DNA of 64,000 nt from Rosa chinensis (taxonomy: Eukaryota; Streptophyta; Magnoliopsida; Rosales; Rosaceae): positions 12,709,001 through 12,773,000 of the forward strand of contig NC_037094.1 in the NCBI RefSeq assembly GCF_002994745.2, in the 5' to 3' direction. A program made the translations under genes and the position numbers. The notes under the pieces are model-generated. The model did not search any database. It was not told where the DNA came from and saw only the letters and a list, made by a program, of their open reading frames with translations. This document shows positions 1 through 12,313 of this stretch, piece by piece; the first letter of the stretch is position 1, and each line of letters begins with the position of its first letter.

Positions 1-119
1 TAGCTTCATATACATTGAATGCGATCTATTAATTTTTGAACATGTTATAAGCTTTAGGATTTAAAAATATGGACCCGCTTATTTAGTCAACTTCTTGTGT
101 AATTGAATGACATATGCAG

Positions 120-1398
120 TTCTGGAAAGATGAACATGATGTTGTTACAATAGTACTATCGGGTATGTATGAAATGAACTGGATTGGAGTTGGAGTATCG
201 CGAGATGGGAAAATGGTGGGTGCGAGTGCTGTGGTGGGATGGCTGCGAGGCAAAGACAGCAACTCCAGCGTTATAAAGAAGTACTTTTTGGAGGGTCAGT
301 CGAGTGATCAATTTGTGCCAGATAAAGGTGATCTGGAATTCGGCAAAGCTGCTCCTACAATGCTTCTTCAAGACACAACCATTTACCTGGCATTTCAACT
401 TCAATTTGCAAACGGTATTACTCGTCAACCTTTTATATTTGCTGCTGGAATAGGAAAGCCTGGTGACAACAACATCCTACCAAAGTACGCCTTTAATACC
501 TCCATGACAGTTGATTTCTCTAAAGGTTAGTGGAGGCCTCTACTCCCAGCCCCCTACTTGTTTGTTGGTTTGCCAGATACACACTGGGATGGGGTTATAT
601 ATACTGCACCTGAGGAAGTGTGTACTCGATATATATTGTTGGTTAGCTCATTTCCTCGTAACACAAGCATTTGGGATTGTCCGTGATATTTCAAGCGCTC
701 AGCGCGATTACTTTTAACATATGATGTCAACCACCATGCAGGTACTTTCACTCTTGGTTATGTAGACATCAGCAAAGTGAAGCTGAGCCATGGAATTCTG
801 GCTATAGTTGGATGGGGCATATTCATTCCATTAGGAGTAGCATTGGCCAGGTACCTTAGGGATCTTGAACCTTTGTGGTACTATCTTCATTCATCAGTTC
901 AGTTTGTGGGATTCTTTGTTGGCCTTGCTGCTGTGGCTGTTGGGAAGTCATTATACGATCGTATAGATGCCGACTTCTTATACCACAGAGCCATCGGCTA
1001 CACCGTGCTTTCTCTTAGTGTTCTTGAGGTTTGACCTCTTATTCTTACCACCCTTGCTCTGTTATTCATGTAAGGTTATATTTACTTCTAAAACTGATGA
1101 GTTTCTTTCCTCTTAGGTGTGCCAATTCGTCATGAGGCCGTCGAGTAGTTCCAATGTTCGGTACTACTGGAATCTGGCTCATTATTGGGTGGGGAGAATT
1201 ACAATCTTGCTCGGACCCGTCAACATTCTCATTGGACTCTACTGTGGAAATGGAGGTGAAAAGTTAAAGATTACATATTTATGTGTTCTTGTTTTCTTTG
1301 TTGTGGCTGCACTCCTCTTAGAAATACGGCTGCTGATGAAGAGGAAAAGAGAAGCACCTACCAATTTGACCAAGACTCCTGTTTTTCAAGTTGATTAA
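120..1398 (+). CDS. Cytochrome b561 and DOMON domain-containing protein (5' end outside window)
   Basis: Three exons can be read: about 120-525, 742-1028 and 1117-1398, ending in TAA. An AG at 118-119 follows a pyrimidine-containing tract and an in-frame stop lies just upstream, so 120 is an acceptor and the signal peptide exon lies before the window. Exon 1 encodes a DOMON domain (motifs GVGVSRDGKMVG and DFSKG). Exons 2-3 encode the b561 core with about five hydrophobic segments. Four haem-ligand histidines are visible in the contexts LSHG, YLHSS, YHRAIG and LAHYWVG. Known family members are plasma-membrane electron carriers thought to pass electrons from cytosolic ascorbate to apoplastic acceptors. 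The sequence most resembles the Arabidopsis At3g61750 type, judged from memory. The splice phases (1, then 0) keep the frame open. The gene converges on the next one, with about 570 bp between stop codons. Confidence 0.88.
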
Positions 1399-1965
1399 CC
1401 TGATTAGGGTGAATGTAAATTGGTTAGAAACAATCGCTCATAGATCTTTTTCCTAACATCTTCATCTTCTGCACAATTAACCGCAAATGGTGAAAAAGAA
1501 TCAGGTCTGAACAACAAAACCAGAAAAGCAACTAGCGGGAAGCTTACTCTGAAATCTTCCTTTAAATCCTAAATCCCAAAACCTAGGAGAAAAATAAGAA
1601 CAAAGCAGATGCAGATGCCCTAGTGATAAACTACATAGCTCCTCCATTGTACACCAATGACAAGAAACAATAGCATAATGAAAATCAACCGGACACAAGA
1701 AGGATATTAAAATTCAACTTTATACTTTGAAAAAGGGAATCAGTAGTCCAAAAAGAAGAGACTACTATATACAGAGTCAGTGAAGGAAACAAAATGGATA
1801 CCAAATGTTGCAAAAGAAAGAAAATAATGGCCTACAGACAAGTAGAACAGGCCATTATATTTTGCCTATGATTACTTTCCAGCTGCGTAGTAGTCTCTTG
1901 CTGCATCTAGGCGTAGTATCAGTTCAGGCAATTGTCTTCTAGCAGGTCCATTAACTGTGTCTGAA
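1399..1965. other. Convergent 3' untranslated regions
   Basis: No independent gene is seen here. The segment should hold the 3' UTRs of the b561 gene (+) and the UIEF gene (-). On the minus strand, 1872-1980 stays open in a frame shifted from the UIEF exon; see the findings. Confidence 0.5.
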
Positions 1966-4827
1966 TTAGTTGCCAAATCGCCCGCCTCTTCCCCAAGGGA
2001 GCCTTGGCTGGCCCCTATTACGTTGTGGTACGGCATTGTTCTGGTGTGGTGGTTGGGCCCTCATCCTTTGCTCCTTCATGTTTGCAAACAGCAAATCAAG
2101 TGTTTGAGGCCTCTGATTAGCAACTACATTCTCTTGCTGCTGCTGACGCTGCTGCGGCTGCTGCTGTGGGGAAAGCTGCATACCAAATGCAAACTCCATG
2201 AGGAACAGACATCATCACACAACAGCTCATGAGGAGATATTGCTAGATTTAACAAACAATGTACATCAACTAAGGGCATAGATTCCATTTGAAAAAAGAA
2301 GATTGTGTTTATACTTCAAATCATGGCTTCTCTGTAAAAGCCGCATTGACCAAGGAAAAGCAATCGTTACCACTAAGCCTCTCAAACCCCCCCAATACCA
2401 AAGTATCTTGACATGAATAAGATAAAGGAGGTCAAAATGAATACCTTGGTGCCAAAGCCAACATTTCCAGCCCTTCTCTGATTAGGAGCACCAGCCCTGC
2501 ACCAGAAATAGCAAAATATGGTTGATGATTGGCCATAACTTATTTTCAAATACATTTAAGTTAGGAATCAGAAATGATGCCAGCGCCAAAACCAAGAAAT
2601 TGCAAGAGAACCATGCGGAGATATGCATACGCCTGGATTGAAGTTTAAAGTGCCTCACCATCATTATATCACATACACTATCCAATTAACATGACAAACC
2701 AATTGAGGACAAAACTGTCAACGGAAAAATGATGATCTATCAGCAGTGTAGCTCCCATTTATTGTGTAAAAGCTCCCTCAACAGACCATGATCTGAATTC
2801 AAACTACCAGCAAATGCTTCACAAAACCCTCAAGATCAGACATGTTGCAGCAGAAGAGATGATTCACAACAGGGCGCTCACTCCCTATTCAATTGAATGG
2901 ACAAATGTCTTCCCCAATGACTAATAATTCCAGCTCAAAAGGGGACACATAGTGAAGGAAGACCAGAGACAGGTTATGGTTCACTGACCACAAAAATACC
3001 ACAGGACCAACCCAGCTGCCACCCACAATAAAATTTTAAAAGCACAATAGGGGCAGAGCTTTCTGCCCTACTCAAACTACACATTCATCAACTGAATATT
3101 CACCCCACCTGAACATTCATCCCCGCTGTTATCCAATGTGAAAAAGATTATAACACACAAAAACCTGAACAAAAGGACTGTTCTTTAGTTTGTTCTTTTG
3201 TAATCAGGAGCTGATGCTTGGTTCAGCTACCCATTTTAATTCCAGTCAGTGCACCTTAAAGTAGATGAAAGAAAACCAGGGAACACAGAGGAGTGTGAAG
3301 TATCATTCAGTGTTATATCAAAGAGTGAAAACTTCGGGCAGATGCCTCCTGAAAACCCTACGTCTCATAACAAAGGAAAAGAACCGTCTGATATTTCCTC
3401 CCAAATCATGAAATGGCAATACTTATTTGCAAGACCAACAACCGAAGACAAAGACTAAAGCAAAATGGAAGGAACCAATGACTAGTGATATAACAGCTTG
3501 CAGAAAAACCAACACATTGTTCAACAGTGACACCTTCACTTGACTTCAAAACCAAACACATGTCAGCTTCCAAACAGATTAAGGTAATGATGGTAACACC
3601 CATTTGGCTTCTAGGCAAGATAATCCTATCATTGAGCCATTTAGAATGTACAGTGATTACTTCAAGTAAATGTTGGTGCTACATCTACATACTTCAAGAA
3701 TTCAAATCGAGTTCCCTTTTCTCTACTCCTTCAAAAACTGTTCCATGTCCAAATCTTGTAACTCCATTACTGAACAGTAGACTCAACTCACAACTCCAGT
3801 TCCCAGTAAGAATATCCATAATGATAATATATATGCACCACTCAACATATGGTATACTTTGCAGATCACAAACATGAAATGCTAATGCAGATATTCTATT
3901 GTGGATGGCATCTACAGAAACAATCAACACTTTAGTACACCCCCAAATTGGCTGCTTGCCGCATAAACAAATCATATGCAGGAGTTCCACCATTATGGGA
4001 GGTGAAATATTTTATCTGAAGCACATTGCAGAAGGTCATCACTAATAGAGAAGCACCGATATTTACCTGTAGTGAATTCAGAATCAGATACTACAATTAG
4101 GGAGACAACCACCACCTTAAGAATTGAAAACAATCGCATCCCCAACTTTGAAGGAATAGAATTTTATAAAAGAATACCTTGGTTTCCAGTTAGGCACCCT
4201 GTTACGATTAAAAGCTCTATTGCGAAGAGGAACAACTGCTGCCTTCCGAGCAGCCTCAGTTGCAATCGGGAATTGGTTCCCCTGGAAGTTTGACCTTCTC
4301 TGAGCCAGAACCCCCTGGTTACCATATGGTGAATAACATTAGTGACAATGTGCATAAAAAGTAAACAACATGAGAAAATTAACTTTCATAAGTCAGTCCC
4401 AAACCTGTCTAAGGGATGATCTTGTGTCCATAAAGCGACGTAGCTTTGTTGGTTTATCTTGAGCAGTGCCCTTAAGAAAAGTCTGACTTTTGTTCTGCAT
4501 TGAAAGAAATTCTCTTTAGAATTCACTCCACTAGCAATACAGTGCAGAAGATTTGTTTCTGTAAAAAATCAAAAAATCAAAAAAGAAACTTACCGAAACC
4601 CTCCGTTGCTTCTTACCCTTGGGAGCAACTTTGGCCATTTTAATAATGTCATCTACATTGACAAAAATTACCACACTTATCAGTTTATCATAAACAGAAA
4701 AGAGAACAACATAAACAAATCATCCACAACACAAAAAGACAATGACTAAAACAATACCTAATGCCATGTCCATCTTCTTCTCTGTAAGAGCAATGGCCTC
4801 AGTTGTAAGGGGTTTACCGGCCGCCAT
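1966..4827 (-). CDS. UIEF: UAP56-interacting mRNA export factor (UIEF-like)
   Basis: Six exons on the minus strand, 4827-4758, 4652-4594, 4494-4405, 4314-4178, 2496-2445 and 2175-1966, join in frame to 205 residues. Residues 19-29 (MDMALDDIIKM) form a UAP56-binding motif that spans the exon 1/2 junction, as in ALY/UIF-type export adaptors that dock on the DEAD-box helicase UAP56 in the nucleus. A basic N-terminal block (APKGKKQRR) follows. The middle part is Arg/Gln/Asn-rich, a Gln stretch is coded by CAG repeats, and the tail carries LDLLFANMKEQRM and ends WGRGGRFGN. The protein has no RNA-binding fold and looks disordered, as expected for this family. A 5' UTR intron of about 385 bp (GT near 5213, AG at 4828-4829) precedes the ATG. 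The largest intron, 2497-4177, contains no gene. The last acceptor (2176) is chosen because it keeps phase and could lie slightly upstream. Confidence 0.82.
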
Positions 4828-5213
4828 CTGATTGAAACATAAACGTTAAGTCTCCACATACAAATTGTCAGGAAAAAAGAAAAACTTAACAACGAAGGAA
4901 GCCCAGCATACATAAAAAAAAATTTGATTCTTTGGTAAAAAAAAAAAAAACCATTGTTTTCTGAGAAAGCAACAAAACGAAAAGGAAAAGAGCAGGAATT
5001 AAATCTCAGATCGATTATTGGTTCATAAACCCTAAAATTACGAAAATCGCAGCTGACTTCCAAGTTCTCAACTAAAACCAAAGCATCATACAACACAATC
5101 AATCGTTCTCCCTCAATTTCCCACAAAGCAAACGCAAATTATAGCCAAGAAGAACTTCAGCTCAAAACCTAGAGTTCATGAAAGTTCAGAGGAAGATTAA
5201 GGAGAAGAACTAA
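4828..5213 (-). other. 5' UTR intron of the UIEF-like gene
   Basis: On the minus strand a GTTAGT donor lies at about 5213 and a CAATCAG acceptor abuts the ATG at 4827. Leader introns are common in plant housekeeping genes and often raise expression. The cap site itself cannot be read from the sequence. Confidence 0.55.
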
Positions 5214-6706
5214 CCGAATTAGAGAGCAGAAACACGACGAAGAATCACGAATCACGAATCGCGAATCGAACGGAGACTGATTGAAATTAGGGCTTAGGGC
5301 TTCGGAGGAGAAACGCAGAGAGGTGTAAATTTTGGGGTAAAGGAAGCGAAGACCGGTGAGGGAAGACTTGTATTTATACTGGGGGGAAAGAGCTGCGAAG
5401 CTCGGCGGACCTGAATTGGGAATCCAATGGGAGAAAATATCAGAAAAGGTTTTGAGGGTAGGCTTAAGCTGGAACCGCCCTATAATAAGGCGCACGCTGA
5501 CGTGTCGAGGGGTATATTCATTCTCTGTAGACAAGTCCTTTGATTTGGGATTTATTTTTTATTTATAAATCTTGTACAAAATTAGAGACAAATTAAATAC
5601 AACGGAAAAGAAAATCCTAAAAGAGAAGGATTTCCGACTTAAAGATATATTGATGGTGAATTTACGTTTTAAATAAAGTACATAGTGCATCTATATTTAT
5701 GATACGTTTACTTACATGGAATGAGTATTGAAACAAGAGAATCGATTATAACTCCTACATTTATAAATGAATTGGAATGAAAGTGTGTCTCACTTAAGAT
5801 CATGAACTTATTTCTTAACAACCCTAGAATTCATGAGTTTCTTCATTCCTACTAAGTAAACATGTCATCAATAAGCAGAGCTTTTATTTATTTATTTATT
5901 TTTTCAACAAAGCCCCGCTTCATAAAGTTGGAGATAGGTGGGGATGGTGTTGTGTCCCCATCCTTGTTCATTTAGGGTTAGGCTTTAGAAATTACATTTT
6001 GTAAAATAAAAAATTTATAATAAATTGAAATTCAAGGATATATTACAATATTACATGTGATTTTAATCTTAATACATATATATTGACTAGCCTGTTGCAT
6101 ACACTTATCCAAATAACTCATAATGGAGAACGATTATCCAAATAACTCATAATGGAGTATGGCGCGGGGATGATATGTGGGTAGAGGGCAACTTCAGGAA
6201 TGGTAATGTTATTGTAATCCTCATCCCCAATTCACAGATTGTGTTCTACCATTGATATGTAAACAAGCAAACAAAATCAAAGGTAAAACTCGAGAACAAT
6301 CCAATTCTTTCTGTGGTCTGAAAAACCCCACTTAACTTCTACAGTCTAAGCGGATTTCTGGTTTTATGGCCGTAATTAAGTAGCTTTCCTTGGCTCTTAA
6401 AAGTTAGAGAACACAGGCATGAGTCATGACATGTAAATATCTCGCCAATATAAAACTACTACCTAGTTTCCCCTCAACCTCAACTCCTCAAGTCGGATTA
6501 CTACCAACCCAGCACAACCAAAATGAAACAGAATTGAGGCACCAAAACAGGATTATTTGAAATTTCATTAAGAATTGTATTCATTGAAAAGCAACAATTT
6601 CAACTCACCTCAATGAAAACATTTTATTCTAACAATAATCTCTACTTTCCCCACTCTTCATGTGGGATCTACGTTGCCGGAAGATCTTAGAAAACCAAAA
6701 ACGTCA
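5214..6706. other. Intergenic region between UIEF-like gene and NDPK3
   Basis: AT-rich DNA holding the UIEF 5' leader/promoter (5214 to roughly 5500) and the NDPK3 3' UTR. A short local duplication of about 20 bp (AACTCATAATGGAG) is seen near 6110-6155. No further coding signal was recognised. Confidence 0.5.
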
Positions 6707-9476
6707 CTAGTTGACTCCATACACCCACTTCTCTGAATTGCTGGTGTAGCTAACCAACTCATTTGGTTTAAACCACAGGTTGATTTCGTCTTTAGCAGTC
6801 TCCGGACCATCACTACCGTGAATGATATTTCTGATGGCAAAAGAATAACCACATTAATTTGACAAGAAAGTGATATATTCAACCAGTTGGTTAAGGAATG
6901 AGCAATATCAGAGCTCATAAGCTAACGAGGGGATGGAGGTAACAGAGTGTAGGTTCAAGGGGATGGAGGTAACAAACTATTATAAAGTTTTCAACTACTT
7001 AAGTTCAAGCTATTACCTCCCAACAACAACAGCCAGATCACCTCTGATAGTTCCTGGTTCTGATTTTTGTGGGTCTGTAGCTCCAATGAGTTTACGGCCA
7101 TACTTGATCACTCCTTCTCCTTCCCAGACCTGTAAGTTGAAAAATGAGTATGGCAGGAGGAGAGGTTCTAATCTTATTAAGATGAATCAAGTTCAGACCA
7201 AAAGAATAGATGAACTTTAGTTGTACTAACCATAGCAATCACAGGTCCAGAGCTAAGGAAGTCGCAAAGGCCACTGAAAAATGGTCTTTCCTTTAGATCA
7301 TGATAATGCTTCTGTGCGAAATCCTTTGAAGGAACAACTACTTTAATGCCTACAAGTTTGAAACCCTTCCTCTCAAATCGAGCTATGATTTCTGAAATCT
7401 GGAATAAAAAATTAAAAGGCTTAGTACAAAAGCCACACGGACTGCGGCAGCTATAGAATATGCTTCAGGGATGAACACAGGTCAAATGGGCAACTTACCA
7501 GTCCTCTTTGAACTCCGTCAGGCTTGATAGCAATGAAAGTGCGCTCATACTGATTAGAGAACAAAAGCTTTATAAGAACACACAAAAGATATACTAATTA
7601 ACAGTAAAAAAAAAAGAAAAAGGAACAAGTTATTCAAAGTACCTCTGCAGCATGAACCTCCTGGTCCAGGAGCATGTAAGCTAGAGATAAGAGAAAAGGA
7701 AACAAAAATATGTTAGCATTACAGTTGCAGATTCAATGTAAAAATAACAAATCATAAGAAATTTTGAAAGAAAAAATGACCTGGCATAACAATTAACCGT
7801 CAGCATGAAGAAATCATATCTTAAATTTATTTCAGTCTATTTTCTTACAATTCCGAACTAAAGATTATGTGTCCATTGAAGACCTATTACTAGAACGATC
7901 GTATAAAATGTGATCAGCAGAAGTTTGATAGTAGAGGAATTAGGAAAGAAACACTCAAGCCAAAAAAACATCATCCAGAAGCCACAATGCCAACACTGGG
8001 CAAGGGACAAGGCTACTCTTCCTCTTAACCCACACTCATGGACACTGAATTTTCTGATCAGACATTTTACTTCTAAGCCATTATCTCACATTCCCCTATT
8101 CTATCACTTGGAAAAAAAAAATGATAATGTAGTAACACAATAACCTCTTTCTACAAAATCTGAGACTCTGAGACCATGATGCTATTTACAAAACCACATC
8201 CATTAGATAAACATACATGGGCGGTATATCTCCTTATTTTAAGAGTTAGGAGAATCAAAATAATTGTTGTAGAAGATCAGACATATTTGCCTGGTCTTGG
8301 TTTGCCAAGTCAAAATTTATTACAATAAAACTGTCCTCTTAGCAGTCTAGAACATTTCAAGAAACTAAGTACAGAAACCATTTAACAGCACTTGCAGAGA
8401 TAAAAAAAAGAAAGAATTGAAACACGAAAAGACAAAAACAAAACAAAAAGAAAAATGAAATTTATATTATATACCTGCAGCAGGAACAGCGAGGGCTGCT
8501 GATACCCAAGATGCATTTTCAGAACCAGCTCTTCCAAATTTGGAAGCAAAGGCAGGCACCTTTCCACGTAAGGTTACTGCTGCTGCAGTAGCTACAGCTT
8601 GTCCTTCTGCAAAAGGAGACAACATGACACCCAATTAGAAACCTTGCAACCATATGCAAAGGGGGCAACACATTTACAAATATATGTGATCAATCAAAAC
8701 CGCGAGTAACAAATATGCAATTACTAATTACTCGCATACTTTAAAACTTTTATTGCTTTTTGTACCAAGAAAAACCCTTACAAATATGCAATTACAAATA
8801 TGCATTCTCATGGTCTCTCCTCAAAGATGATCATGAAATTCAATACAAAAATTCTAAAACCAAATATTTAACTGTGCAGATCTAAATATTAGTTCAAGAA
8901 TCTCACTCTCAGTAATATCAAAATATTATAACATGTTCAATCTAAAATTGTCTTTCTTGGCATCAAATTCACAGTGGATCCCACATTAGTCAAATCCACA
9001 GCCAAAATTGAAAACTTTGCAAATCAAATAATTAACAATGATTACATACAAAAGTTAACTCTATTTTGAATAGACGGAAAGCAATTCCTGGAAAGCGGTT
9101 CCGTGGAAAAGTATAAGTAAACACAAATCCAACAAACTCCACTCATTTCATGGTCAAAGCTTGAAGCTTAAATCCTTTTACGTTTAACAACACAAATCAT
9201 ATGCAAAATCATTCCACTTTCAATGAAAACAAACAGATTGCCGCTCCAAAACTGTCGGAAGCGCCAACCATTTCAATAAATTCGAAACGCCGAAACAAAA
9301 CGAACTTGATCGATGATCTGAGAACGATCCGATCACGAACACAAGTTCATAAAAGGACTGAAAAGGAAAACAGAGAGGAAATGAAAGAGCTCACCGGAGA
9401 AGAAGCGAGAGGTCTTGGGAGCAGAGAGGAAGGACCTGGCAGCTCTGGAAGCGGATCTGAAAAGCTGAGAGCTCAT
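6707..9476 (-). CDS. NDPK3: Nucleoside diphosphate kinase, organelle-targeted (type III)
   Basis: Seven minus-strand exons, 9476-9395, 8606-8475, 7680-7643, 7549-7499, 7398-7231, 7129-7017 and 6830-6707, join in frame to 235 residues. The enzyme moves the terminal phosphate from ATP to other NDPs through a phospho-histidine. The active-site His is in NIIHGSD, codon 6820-6818. The nucleotide-binding start ([17 protein letters not shown]) and the GTIRGD segment are present. The first two exons encode an Ala/Ser/Arg-rich presequence ([16 protein letters not shown]), typical of import into mitochondria or chloroplasts. The plant type III enzyme works in the mitochondrial intermembrane space and/or the thylakoid lumen. 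The C-terminal tail SEKWVYGVN matches that class and differs from the cytosolic NDPK1 ending. Total length fits the family (about 235-240). I see no broken residue or splice site, so the gene looks functional. Confidence 0.93.
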
Positions 9477-9503
9477 TTTCAAGAGCTTGAAAAGTTCAAG
9501 CCT

Positions 9504-9507
<4 letters not shown>

Positions 9508-9542
<35 letters not shown>

Positions 9543-9584
9543 GGAGTGAGAGTCGTGAATGGAAGAGTGTGTGTGTGTGTGTGT
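9508..9584. repeat. (GA)n and (GT)n microsatellites upstream of NDPK3
   Basis: About 16 AG dinucleotides (9508-9539) lie 30 bp upstream of the NDPK3 ATG and read as CT repeats on the coding strand. A short GT run follows at about 9568-9584. Pyrimidine (CT) tracts are common in plant 5' UTRs and core promoters, so this could be part of the leader. Confidence 0.75.
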
Positions 9585-11320
9585 GAGGTTAAAGAGGGAA
9601 GAAGAGAGGGTTGGTTGGGTTTTGTTTGGTACGGGTCAAAAACCCTATCCGAACTGTACGCGTGGGAATTGGATACGATGCGTAACAGTAAGCCTACTAA
9701 CGGTTTTGGCGGGTACGGGGCTACTGGGTTGGGCTTTTCTCCTAGTAGGCCCGGTAGGGGGGCCAATTGCAGAGAATTATGAGCTTTCGACAGAGAAAAG
9801 GAACGTGGAGAAGACAGGGAGATCTAGCACGATACTTGACTTGAATCTTTAGTCTTGAATTAGAATAGCTTCAGAAATGTCAAACAACTTGTGCTATCTC
9901 TGACCTAGTTGATCTAATAATATTTTACCTTAATAATGATAGATGAGATTTTGAGTTTAAATTTTTTTTTTCCTCAAAGTTAAAAAAAAAATCAGAATGA
10001 AACATTGTGTAACAAATAAATTACGGAAGAATCAAACTCAAACTTTTATGCAAATAAATTTGACAGTCATATTTTGCATCACTACTGTAACTCAAAAACT
10101 TCGTGGATAAAATTTCAATCTAGATGTAACTATAGTTAAAAGTTCATCCAATATCAAAACTATAGCCTAAAGTACACGCATGCTATAAGAGTGAAATTCT
10201 GACAAGGCTGTCCATTGCTCCACCGTCAAGAATACTAGAATAGGCATAAATGGCACCACACATGTAGCATATGCTCTTTATAACTTATGCAGGAAAAGGA
10301 AAGAAACCCCACCACCATTCTGAACCTTTAATTTTGGACGGGCCATTGTCGATCTTCTTCCTCGTGAGGACTCAAGGGGCTTTCTCAAAAGCAAGCAGAA
10401 AAGGCTGGATCAATTGAGCGCTGAACAGTTGAGCTGAACCCAAAAGAGCTTTACCTTGCAGCACTTAAGATGCCCTAAATTGGTTTGAGTACTTGAGTTA
10501 GAGTTGTGTTTTTGCTTTATTAGTTCTTCTTGCCATGGAAAACATGAATGTTGGTTTGTTAAAAGGGTGTATTTAGGTTGCAAAGAACTCCAAACCTGAA
10601 TGACTATTAATCTTAGGCAATCAAGGTTTTGTAGTAGGTCTAACTTGCTTCAACACCAAACTTCTTGGTCTCATCATGGGTAAAATAGTTAACATGAATG
10701 TAGTATTGGCTATCGTTAAGTGATGGTAGTGGATTGCTAGATAACTAATTAATAACAAAACAAAATCGTTAGAGAGAATAATATAACATCTGTTATGACA
10801 TTAAGTTTGTCATCACTCATATAATAACATAATGGAGCTCTCTACTAGTGCAAGTTTTTGTTTACGTAAATATGAGCTTGCAGCCAGCTCTCTTATACTA
10901 AACTAAAATGTATTTGTGACTAATAGGTTTATCATGGATGAAAGTATTTCACTCAGGAGGTTGTACAACTAGTAATTAATCATAAGAATAGATATAGATA
11001 CAGTATGTTATTGAGTTATACTCGATCGAAATTATTCATTTTCAAGGATCTAGAGTACTAGACTTACAAGATCTAATTAGGCACAAATCTCTTCCATTAA
11101 GTGTAAGTTTGTAGCAACCAATAATCACCATTATCAACTGTACATAGAGTCTTTTTCAACCTATTTAATCAACCAATATCTCAAAATATTTCATAAAATA
11201 ATCTAACAGTGTTGAACCAATTTTATGTGTGACTACCACATTGGGATTATGCTCAAAACTCGCGGAAATAATTGCTTCACAGTATGAGCTAGTTATGTAT
11301 AATGTATCAGAAACTCATAT
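9585..11320. other. AT-rich intergenic DNA
   Basis: No gene was recognised. A segment of about 45 bp at 10157-10205 (ACTATAGCCTA ... GAGTGAAATTCTGAC) has a diverged twin at 22313-22355, which suggests an old dispersed repeat. Confidence 0.4.
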
Positions 11321-11324
11321 GATT

Positions 11325-12020
11325 TTTTTTTTTTTAGGATTTTGGCCATTTACCCTAATTCTAGGGACCTTCTTCCCCTTATACCACCCAATTATTTTTG
11401 TTCCCACTTACCCATAAAGACTCTAATAAAGTCTTCTCTAATACCTAATTAAGCGTCTTTTTTGTTTTTTAGACTATTTTGTTCTCACCCCTTTGTTACA
11501 TAGAGGGAGAGGGAGAAAATGGAAGACAGAGAAGTCATAGGAGACTTCGCCGGAGTCCGGTCACTGGTCACGGGATTCCAGTCACTGACCGCCGCCCACT
11601 GAATTCCGATCACCAGACTTCTCTGAAAATCTGGCCGAAGGTCTCCAAAGAGGTCGTCGAATATCTCATAGGTTATCAGAGAGGTTTATTGCCCCCAAAT
11701 AAACCTTTATTGCCACCCAATAAATCTTTATTACCCCCCAATAAACCCTTATTGCCCCGCAATAGACCTTTATTGGGGAGAAATAAAAATTTATGAAACC
11801 TCACCGAAGGTCCCCAAATAGGTCGTCAGAGATCTCATAAGGAGGTAGAGAGGTTTGTTGCTTCCCAATAAACTTTTCGATCCCCGGAATAGGAACTAAT
11901 CTCCCTAAAATTAGACAAATAAAATTTGACTAAGGAAAAAAAAGGAGGAGATTACATCAATTCAAAATATTTATTGCCCCCGAATAAAACTTTTTTTTTG
12001 CCTTTTTTCTTTCCTTCTGA
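11325..12020. mobile_element. Copy A of a dispersed non-coding repeat with TTTATTGCCCCC motifs
   Basis: This segment is related to 57180-58345 in the opposite orientation. Shared blocks include CACTTACCCA ... CTAATAC(C)CAATTAAG near the end, the AGAAGTCATNGGAGACTTC block near 11530-11555, GTCCGGTCACTG, and CAAAGAGGTCGTCG. Positions 11690-11800 hold about five degenerate 20-bp units built on AATAAACCTTTATTGCCCCC, each a partial palindrome. No transposase was seen. The short open frame at 11479-11796 is made of these repeats and is not taken as a gene. Confidence 0.6.
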
Positions 12021-12186
12021 GCCTCTGCCCTATTTTACCAAAACTAAAAGTTTAAAATATCCACTTACATATTAAACATAACGTACAAGACATACCTTTA
12101 TTAAGTTTGCAACATGTATATGCTCACAATTTTGGTATATGCACACTAACAACTGTCCCTGAGATAAGGAAAGACTGAGCTAAGCT

Positions 12187-12313
12187 TCAACCCCAATTGA
12201 GTAATTGTCTTGGAGCAAAAAAGCTTCTAAACACATCATTGTAGAAGCTGCGAACAAAGACAACATATTCCAAATTTCCAAGCCACCGCCTTTCAGGCAG
12301 AGCATTGCTAACC
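12187..12313 (-). other. Orphan coding-like terminal exon
   Basis: On the minus strand a TTGCATTACAG acceptor leads into an open frame of about 41 codons. It begins at codon phase 1 with VSNALPERRWLGNLEYVV and ends FFAPRQLLNWG before TGA (12187-12189). The composition, with aromatic and charged residues in balance, is unlike the flanking AT-rich DNA. I do not recognise the protein. Minus-strand sequence at 12380-12700 is also GC-rich and looks partly coding, but in-frame stops interrupt it. Read together, this could be the relic of a broken gene. It is only a candidate. Confidence 0.35.

Noticed and set aside
11479..11796. 105-codon frame ending in PPNKPLLP-type repeats
   Set aside because: Made entirely of the TTTATTGCCCCC repeat units; copy B has no matching frame.
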